Source: Bacteroidales bacterium UBA5342
Lineage (GTDB): Bacteria; Bacteroidota; Bacteroidia; Bacteroidales; UBA5342
Direction: 5' to 3'
Length of the DNA: 11,828 nt
NCBI GenBank assembly: GCA_002408065.1
Contig: DHQI01000097.1
Location: 36,333-48,160 of the forward strand
The notes under the pieces were generated by a model. That model did no database searches and had not been told where the DNA came from. It worked only from the letters and a program-made list of their open reading frames with translations. The translations under genes were made by a program, and so were the position numbers. Of the stretch, positions 7,329-11,828 are shown piece after piece; positions within the stretch are counted from its first letter, which is position 1; every line of letters starts with the position of its first letter.

Positions 7329-8906
7329 ATGAATTTCAAAAACAATATTTTCACACTTCTTATTGCAGGTCTGGCACTTATCTCGTGTAGCAAAGAACCA
7401 CAACAGAAAAACGTATTATTCATCCTGGCCGATGATTATGGTTACAACGATATGAGCTACCGTGGTAGCCAATTCTACGAAACCCCCAACATCGACCGCA
7501 TTGCCAACGAAGGCACCGTATTTAACGATGGTTATGCCGCCTGCCAGGTGTGCAGCCCTTCGCGTGCCAGTATCATCAGTGGTAAATTTCCTGCACGCCA
7601 TGGTATTACCGACTGGATAGGTGCAGCCTCTAACGAAGAATGGCGAAAGCAAAACCGTTATACTAAATTATTACCACCAGATTACAATCACGTCTTAGAA
7701 TCAGAATACATCACCCTGCCCGAAGCACTAAAAGAGGAAGGTTATGCGACTTTCTTTGCCGGTAAATGGCACGTGGGCGAAAAAGGTTCGTGGCCCGAAG
7801 ATCACGGTTTCGACATCAACAAAGGAGGCTGGGATGTAGGAAGTCCTAAAGGCGGCTTTTTTGCGCCTTACCAGAATCCGAATCTTAAAAGTGGTCCTGA
7901 TGGCGAAAACCTTTCTATGCGTTTGGCACAAGAAACAATTGATTTTATGAAAAGTCATAAGGATGAAAAATTTCTGGCTTATCTATCGTTTTACGCCGTG
8001 CACGCTCCTATCCAAACTACCGAAGAAAAATGGGCTAAATACCGCCAAAAGGCATTGGACAATGGGCTGGCGGACAAAGGCTACGAAATGGGAAAATATA
8101 TGGCTTTCAGACAAACGCAAGATAATCCTATCTACGGTGGATTAGTAGAAACAATGGACGACGCTGTAGGTATGGTTCTCAATGCTCTTGAGGAATTAGG
8201 CTTAGCAGAAAATACTATGGTGGTCTTCACTGCTGATAATGGCGGTGTAGCTGCTGGCGATGCCTTCTCAACCTCGAACCTGCCATTGCGTGCCGGTAAA
8301 GGTAACCAATACGAAGGCGGTATCAGAGAACCTTACTTTATCAAAGTTCCCTGGCTCAAAAACGCCGTTAAAGAAAGCAATACACCGGTTAGTGGCACCG
8401 ACTTCTACCCTACTATTCTGGATTTGATAGGTGCCGATCTAAAACCAGATCAACACACTGATGGGGTCAGCCTTGTACCGCTGCTTACAGGTGGAGAAAT
8501 AGCAGAACGACCACTTATCTGGCATTACCCGCATTACGGTAACCAAGGCGGCGAACCTACTTCTATCATCCGTAAAGGCGATTGGAAATTAATCCATTTT
8601 TATGAAGGTCCACGTCAGGAATTGTATAATTTAGCGCAAGACATCGGCGAAACCACTGATTTGGCTGCTCAACAACCTGATATTGTTAGTCAATTGAATA
8701 AAGAGCTCTTTGACTACCTTGAAAGTGTAAACGCACGCTATCCTAAAGTTGACCCGGAATATGATGCCGAAAAACGCGCTGCACGTATCGAATCTATTCG
8801 TAAAAACTGGATTCCTAATCTGGAAAAACAACGTCTTCAGATGCTGGAAGAAGATTATCAGCCTAATGCCGACTGGTGGGGTAGTAAAGTGGGAACGGTG
8901 GATTAG
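7329..8906 (+). CDS. Type I (formylglycine-dependent) sulfatase lipoprotein, C-type active site
   Basis: This enzyme removes sulfate esters from a glycan. The 525-residue protein has signal peptide MNFKNNIFTLLIAGLALISC (lipid cysteine 20). The sulfatase signature is CSPSRASIISG at 75-85, where Cys75 would be oxidised to formylglycine and Arg79 stabilises it. Other active-site elements are in order: the metal-binding Asp35-Asp36 in LADDYGYND, Lys146/His148 in GKWHVGE, His225 in YAVHAP, Asp303-Asn304 in FTADNGG and Lys324 in RAGKGNQYEGG. All canonical residues are present, so it should be active. The C-type motif needs a maturase (anSME or FGE type), which is not encoded here. Length is normal for S1 sulfatases; I cannot assign the S1 subfamily. 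It ends the close-packed part of the PUL. It is followed by a tandem repeat and no clear terminator. Confidence 0.95.
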   Translation: MNFKNNIFTLLIAGLALISCSKEPQQKNVLFILADDYGYNDMSYRGSQFYETPNIDRIANEGTVFNDGYAACQVCSPSRASIISGKFPARHGITDWIGAASNEEWRKQNRYTKLLPPDYNHVLESEYITLPEALKEEGYATFFAGKWHVGEKGSWPEDHGFDINKGGWDVGSPKGGFFAPYQNPNLKSGPDGENLSMRLAQETIDFMKSHKDEKFLAYLSFYAVHAPIQTTEEKWAKYRQKALDNGLADKGYEMGKYMAFRQTQDNPIYGGLVETMDDAVGMVLNALEELGLAENTMVVFTADNGGVAAGDAFSTSNLPLRAGKGNQYEGGIREPYFIKVPWLKNAVKESNTPVSGTDFYPTILDLIGADLKPDQHTDGVSLVPLLTGGEIAERPLIWHYPHYGNQGGEPTSIIRKGDWKLIHFYEGPRQELYNLAQDIGETTDLAAQQPDIVSQLNKELFDYLESVNARYPKVDPEYDAEKRAARIESIRKNWIPNLEKQRLQMLEEDYQPNADWWGSKVGTVD

Positions 8907-8968
8907 GAGTGAGCTAAAGTGACTAGAGTGAACTAGAGTGACTAGAGTGAACTAGAGTGATAATACTC
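8907..8968 (+). repeat. Short tandem repeat between sulfatase and transporter genes
   Basis: Starting directly after the sulfatase stop codon, ACTAGAGTG occurs four times (8922, 8932, 8941, 8951) with alternating 10- and 9-base spacing, so that the 19-mer ACTAGAGTGAACTAGAGTG is present twice back to back (8922-8940 and 8941-8959). A degenerate copy, GAGTGAGCTAAAGTG, precedes it (8907-8921), and GAGT-GATAAT-ACTC closes it (8955-8968). There are no spacers, so it is not CRISPR-like. The pattern fits replication slippage; a regulatory role for the downstream transporter is possible but unproven. Confidence 0.85.
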
Positions 8969-9023
8969 ATCCGTTAGGTGAAAAATAAATCCTTGTACAA
9001 CAAATTATTATAGAATAAAAAAC

Positions 9024-10427
9024 ATGAGACAAAAACAAAACACGGCCTATGTCTTAGGCATTTCTCTGGTAGCCGCTATGGGAGGCCTGCTCTTTGGTTA
9101 CGACTGGGTAGTGATAGGCGGAGCAAAACCATTTTACGAGCAATTTTTTGGCATAGCCGATTCGGCTCACCTGCAAGGCTGGGCCGTGAGTGTGGCCATT
9201 ATTGGTTGTATGCTGGGGGCCATAACAGCTGGTAGCCTGAGTGAAAAATATGGCCGTAAAAAACTCCTGATATTAGCTTCTGTGCTTTTTACCTTTTCGG
9301 CATTGGGTACTGGCTTAGCCAATCAGTTTACGCCTTTTGTCATCTATCGTTTTATTGGTGGAGTAGGCATTGGCCTGGCTTCTACCATTTCGCCTATGTA
9401 CATTGCCGAGGTGGCTCCCGCACACTTGCGTGGCCGCTTGGTGGCTCTGAATCAATTGACCATTGTTGTCGGTATCCTGTTAGCACAAGTAGCCAACTGG
9501 CAAATAGCACAAGAAGTACCGGACGGTGCTACACCTGAGATGATTCTTAACTCGTGGAATGGGCAAATGGGTTGGCGCTGGATGTTCTGGGCCGAATTAG
9601 CACCGGCTGGTCTATTCTTTATACTGGCCTGGTTTGTTCCTGAGAGTCCGCGCTGGCTGGCTAAAGCCGGATTCCGCGACAAAGCCTTTGCTATACTGGA
9701 AAAAGTAGCCGGTAACACGCACGCAGAAGAAGAGATCGCTGAAATTGATGAATCTTTAAGGGGTAAACAGGAAAAAATGAAGCTTAGCGCTGCCTTCAAA
9801 GGCGCAATGCTACCAATTGTTATCATCGGTATAGTGGTCGCTGCTTTACAGCAATGGTGTGGTATTAATGTCATCTTTATGTATGCCGAAGAGATTTTCT
9901 CTGCTGCCGGTTATTCGCTGGGCGATATGTTCTTTAGCATCGTCATTACCGGTACGGTGAATGTGGTTTTCACCTTTGCGGCAATGGCTCTGGTCGATAC
10001 TATCCTGGGACGAAAAACGCTGATGCTCATCGGTTTCTTTGGACTGGCGCTTATCTACCTGGTTATTGGCTATTTCTACAATGCACAGATACTTGGTTTG
10101 CCAATACTCATCTTAGTAGTAAGTGCAATCGGGCTTTATGCCATGACACTAGCTCCTGTTACTTGGGTGCTTTTATCTGAGATATTCCCTAACCGCATCC
10201 GTGGTTTGGCAATGGCTATAGCTACCTTCTCATTATGGACAGCGAGTGCTTTGTTGACTTATTTCTTCCCGGTCATCAACAAAGCTATTGGTGCGGCAGG
10301 CAGCTTCTGGATATTCTCTGCCATTTGTTTCTTTGGTGCCCTTTTCATTTGGCGTAAACTCATCGAAACCAAAGGAAAATCATTGGAAGAAGTGGAAAAG
10401 GAGTTTATGAAAAAGAATAATAAATAG
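9024..10427 (+). CDS. MFS sugar:proton symporter, sugar porter family, XylE-like
   Basis: A 467-residue, 12-helix inner-membrane transporter that takes up a monosaccharide with a proton. Sugar porter motifs are complete: GGLLFGYDWVVIGGA in helix 1 with Asp27 at the place of the proton-coupling Asp of E. coli XylE; GRKK (77-80) in loop 2-3; RGR (136-138) after helix 4; PESPRWL (206-212) before the central loop; QQWCGIN (276-282) in helix 7; GRKTLM in loop 8-9; WVLLSEIFPNRIRG (381-394) in helix 10; ETKGKSLEE near the C-terminus. The QQxxGxN motif and the helix 10 Trp contact sugar in XylE. Xylose, arabinose, galactose or glucose are all possible. It lies 117 bases after the sulfatase, the widest gap in the cluster, so it may have its own promoter, though I see no clear TAnnTTTG box. 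It ends at a strong terminator. Confidence 0.93.
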   Translation: MRQKQNTAYVLGISLVAAMGGLLFGYDWVVIGGAKPFYEQFFGIADSAHLQGWAVSVAIIGCMLGAITAGSLSEKYGRKKLLILASVLFTFSALGTGLANQFTPFVIYRFIGGVGIGLASTISPMYIAEVAPAHLRGRLVALNQLTIVVGILLAQVANWQIAQEVPDGATPEMILNSWNGQMGWRWMFWAELAPAGLFFILAWFVPESPRWLAKAGFRDKAFAILEKVAGNTHAEEEIAEIDESLRGKQEKMKLSAAFKGAMLPIVIIGIVVAALQQWCGINVIFMYAEEIFSAAGYSLGDMFFSIVITGTVNVVFTFAAMALVDTILGRKTLMLIGFFGLALIYLVIGYFYNAQILGLPILILVVSAIGLYAMTLAPVTWVLLSEIFPNRIRGLAMAIATFSLWTASALLTYFFPVINKAIGAAGSFWIFSAICFFGALFIWRKLIETKGKSLEEVEKEFMKKNNK

Positions 10428-10447
10428 TAAGAAAAACTGTTCCTGAA

Positions 10448-10481
10448 AAGAGCCCTTAATCTTCGGATTGGGGCTTTTTTT
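10448..10481 (+). terminator. Intrinsic terminator with UUCG tetraloop after the transporter gene
   Basis: AGCCC..AATC (10451-10461) pairs with GATTGGGGCT (10466-10475) around TTCG, giving C(UUCG)G closure, one bulged U and one G-U pair. It is followed directly by a run of seven T (10475-10481), and upstream A residues can extend the stem. It sits 20 bases after the transporter stop codon and should end the cluster transcript. Confidence 0.9.
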
Positions 10482-10500
10482 GTTGATCATCTTATTATAA

Positions 10501-10740
10501 ATGCCTCCCCTATTTCGTACAAGCTGAAATGTCTTGTATGACGTGTCCGTCCCCCCGTTCGGTGTAGGCTCTAGCCTACGTCGCAGTAGGTCTCCTGACT
10601 TGTGTAAAGCAGGAGTACTTCGGCAACGCTCAGCAACCACTTTACTTCTAGCAATGACGACTTGTCCCGATTTTTTCGGGATAGCGAAAGACGCTATGCC
10701 AAACACAGAATCACACTACGGATAACAGAGCGTATTGTTG
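10501..10740. repeat. Hairpin-rich non-coding repeat element between convergent genes
   Basis: This stretch holds no credible gene. It contains a series of inverted repeats: GTAGGCT-CT-AGCCTAC (10564-10579); CTCCTG-A-CTT with AAG-CAGGAG (10592-10615); GTAAAG (10604-10609) with CTTTAC further on; TCCCGA-TTTTT-TCGGGA (10665-10681); and TAGCG-AAAGA-CGCTA (10682-10696). On the minus strand it reads CGTCATTGCTAGAAG... and GGTTGCTGAGCGTTGCCG, resembling the GTCATTGC-type dispersed repeats that recur between genes in Bacteroidota genomes and are often mistranslated as small proteins containing RSATPLLLAMT-like strings. Here one frame gives RSATTLLLAMT. Dispersal is from memory; copy number cannot be seen in this window. 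Confidence 0.55.
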
Positions 10741-10747
10741 TGCCTCG

Positions 10748-11752
10748 CTACTCATTTAGGCCATTTAATATTTTATCAAAATCAGACTGAAACAATCTGT
10801 CCTGTATAATTCTATACTTCTCAAATTCACTTTCAGCAAAAGATTTAGCAATTGTACGACTAACCTTTCCTGAATTAGTTAAAATATCTTTCTCGTTAAA
10901 TTGCAAAAAAGCACTCAGCTTACTAGACCAATCTTCCATTGACATTGGTATTTTTCGCTCAGCCTGTGTTTCAGCGTAATCCAAGTACATTGTTACAAAT
11001 CGATCTAATGACTTAATCTCTTCAACTTGCAGATAGTTTTTTGCTATTGAGACATCTGTTTTTATTATTTTTCCGTCTGGCGCATTTTTCCAACTCGTCA
11101 AGCCCATATTTTTCTGGTTGGAGTCTGCTCGTTTCATAATGAGTTCAGAAGCAGTATTTCCGTGTATTGCGAAATGTAATTTGTTCTGAACTGTTGCGAA
11201 AAAGTGTTTTGTTGTAGGACTATCTAAATTGTAATCGAAAGCCGTAGAATAGATGTCTGTTATCTTTTGATAGAACTTTCTTTCACTTGCTCTAATTTCT
11301 CTAATTTCAGCAAGTAATTCATCGAAAAAGTTTTCGTCTAAAAGTGTTCCATTTTTCAATCGTTCTTTATCCAGCACCCAGCCTTTCACTGCATAACGCT
11401 TCAGAACATCAGTTGCCCATTGTCTAAATTGAGTCGCTCGTTTGGAATTGACTCTATACCCAACAGAAATAATTGCATCTAAACTATAGTGCTTCGTCTT
11501 GTAATTTTTACCATCGGATGCAGTTACCGAGAATTCCTCGACAACTGAACTTTTGTCAACTTCTCCAGACTCAAAGATGTTTTTCAGGTGCAGTGATATG
11601 TTATCAGTACTACAATCAAAAAGCACAGCCATTAACTTTTGAGACAACCATATAGTCTCATTTTGGTATCGAACTTCAATTCCGTCCTTTTGGGCTTGAT
11701 TAGAAAAAATCAAAAATTCTGCTGTGCTATTTCGTATTTGTACTTTCTTCAT
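10748..11752 (-). CDS. RhuM-family protein (Virulence_RhuM domain), function uncertain
   Basis: A 334-residue protein matching the RhuM family in its order of motifs: N-terminal GIEVRYQNETIWLSQKLMA with ISLHLKNIFESGEV, which resembles a winged-helix DNA-binding part; KHYSLDAIISVGYRVNSKRA; FRQWATDVLKRYAVKGW; then the long helical C-terminal part with NKLHFAIHGNTASELIMKRA, NMGLTSW, IAKNYLQVEEI and GKVSRTIAKSFAE. The ATG at 11752 (MKKVQIRNSTAEFL) is preferred over the one at 11824: it gives the usual family length, follows an A-rich AAGAAAA stretch, and leaves a possible promoter upstream. RhuM was named from a Salmonella pathogenicity island; homologues often sit in type I restriction-modification or other accessory loci, but the biochemical role is not established. 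Base composition looks more AT-rich than the PUL. It is convergent with, and unrelated to, the PUL. Confidence 0.9.
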   Translation of the reverse strand: MKKVQIRNSTAEFLIFSNQAQKDGIEVRYQNETIWLSQKLMAVLFDCSTDNISLHLKNIFESGEVDKSSVVEEFSVTASDGKNYKTKHYSLDAIISVGYRVNSKRATQFRQWATDVLKRYAVKGWVLDKERLKNGTLLDENFFDELLAEIREIRASERKFYQKITDIYSTAFDYNLDSPTTKHFFATVQNKLHFAIHGNTASELIMKRADSNQKNMGLTSWKNAPDGKIIKTDVSIAKNYLQVEEIKSLDRFVTMYLDYAETQAERKIPMSMEDWSSKLSAFLQFNEKDILTNSGKVSRTIAKSFAESEFEKYRIIQDRLFQSDFDKILNGLNE

Positions 11753-11775
11753 TTTTCTTAGTCTATATTCAAATA

Positions 11776-11783
11776 CAAAACTA
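11776..11783 (-). promoter_or_regulatory. Possible Bacteroidota -7 promoter box for the RhuM gene
   Basis: On the minus strand TAGTTTTG matches the Bacteroidota -7 consensus TAnnTTTG and ends 23 bases before the chosen ATG at 11752, leaving a short leader. No well-placed -33 TTG was found at 19-21 bases upstream; the nearest TTG groups are too close or too far. Weak support. Confidence 0.3.
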
Positions 11784-11828
11784 CTAAATTTCAAGGACTC
11801 TACTAGGCAGGGGCAACGCATCAAATAT

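Noticed and set aside
8907..8968. CRISPR-like array
   Set aside because: Units are 9-10 bases, directly abutting, with no unique spacers and no cas genes.
8961..9023. Promoter for the transporter gene (TAAATCCTTG at about 8987-8996)
   Set aside because: It does not match TAnnTTTG and no spaced -33 element was found; not strong enough to list.
10380..10725. Two overlapping open frames of 108 (-) and 63 (+) residues in the convergent gap
   Set aside because: They lie on the terminator and on hairpin-rich repeat DNA, and their strings (such as RSATTLLLAMT) are of the kind produced by translating dispersed non-coding repeats.
11753..11824. Upstream start for the RhuM protein, adding MMRCPCLVESLKF...
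   Set aside because: The extra 24 residues are not family-like, the ATG at 11752 has an A-rich leader, and a possible promoter box lies within the extension.

Overview
The window looks like a Bacteroidota chromosome segment. It carries a SusC/SusD pair, a run of lipoproteins with short hydrophobic signal peptides ending at a cysteine, A-rich translation start regions, and the gene order of a polysaccharide utilisation locus (PUL). The genus cannot be fixed from the sequence. The type I sulfatase beside the glycosidases points to a sulfated glycan, as in many marine-type or mucin-type PULs, but that is inference.

Layout. Bases 1-8906 hold a co-directional (+) cluster: the 3' end of a susC-like TonB-dependent transporter gene, a susD-like gene, a small unrecognised lipoprotein gene (true start 2442, not the longer frame), a 924-residue GH2-type glycosidase, a 512-residue GH30-type glycosidase and a C-type type I sulfatase. 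Gaps are 22-65 bases, so one transcript is likely. A perfect 12-bp hairpin sits just after susD and may set different mRNA levels for susCD and the downstream genes. A short tandem repeat (8907-8968) lies between the sulfatase and a XylE-like sugar:proton symporter gene (9024-10427), which is followed by a clear intrinsic terminator with a UUCG loop. About 270 bases of hairpin-rich DNA that looks like a dispersed non-coding repeat then separate this cluster from a convergent (-) gene for a RhuM-family protein (10748-11752). That gene is more AT-rich and looks like the edge of an unrelated accessory region.

How the genes may work together. SusC/SusD, and perhaps the small lipoprotein, would capture and import oligosaccharides. 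The GH2, GH30 and sulfatase lipoproteins would desulfate and cut them to monosaccharides, and the MFS porter would carry a released monosaccharide (xylose-, arabinose- or galactose-like) across the inner membrane. No regulator (HTCS, ECF sigma/anti-sigma or SusR), no polysaccharide lyase and no sulfatase-maturating enzyme is present; these should lie outside the window. I see no tRNA, rRNA, CRISPR array or transposase gene. Nothing here is convincingly a wholly new system. The least explained items are the small lipoprotein, the extra C-terminal domain of the GH2 protein, the divergent GH30 protein, the susD-distal hairpin and the repeat element at 10501-10740.
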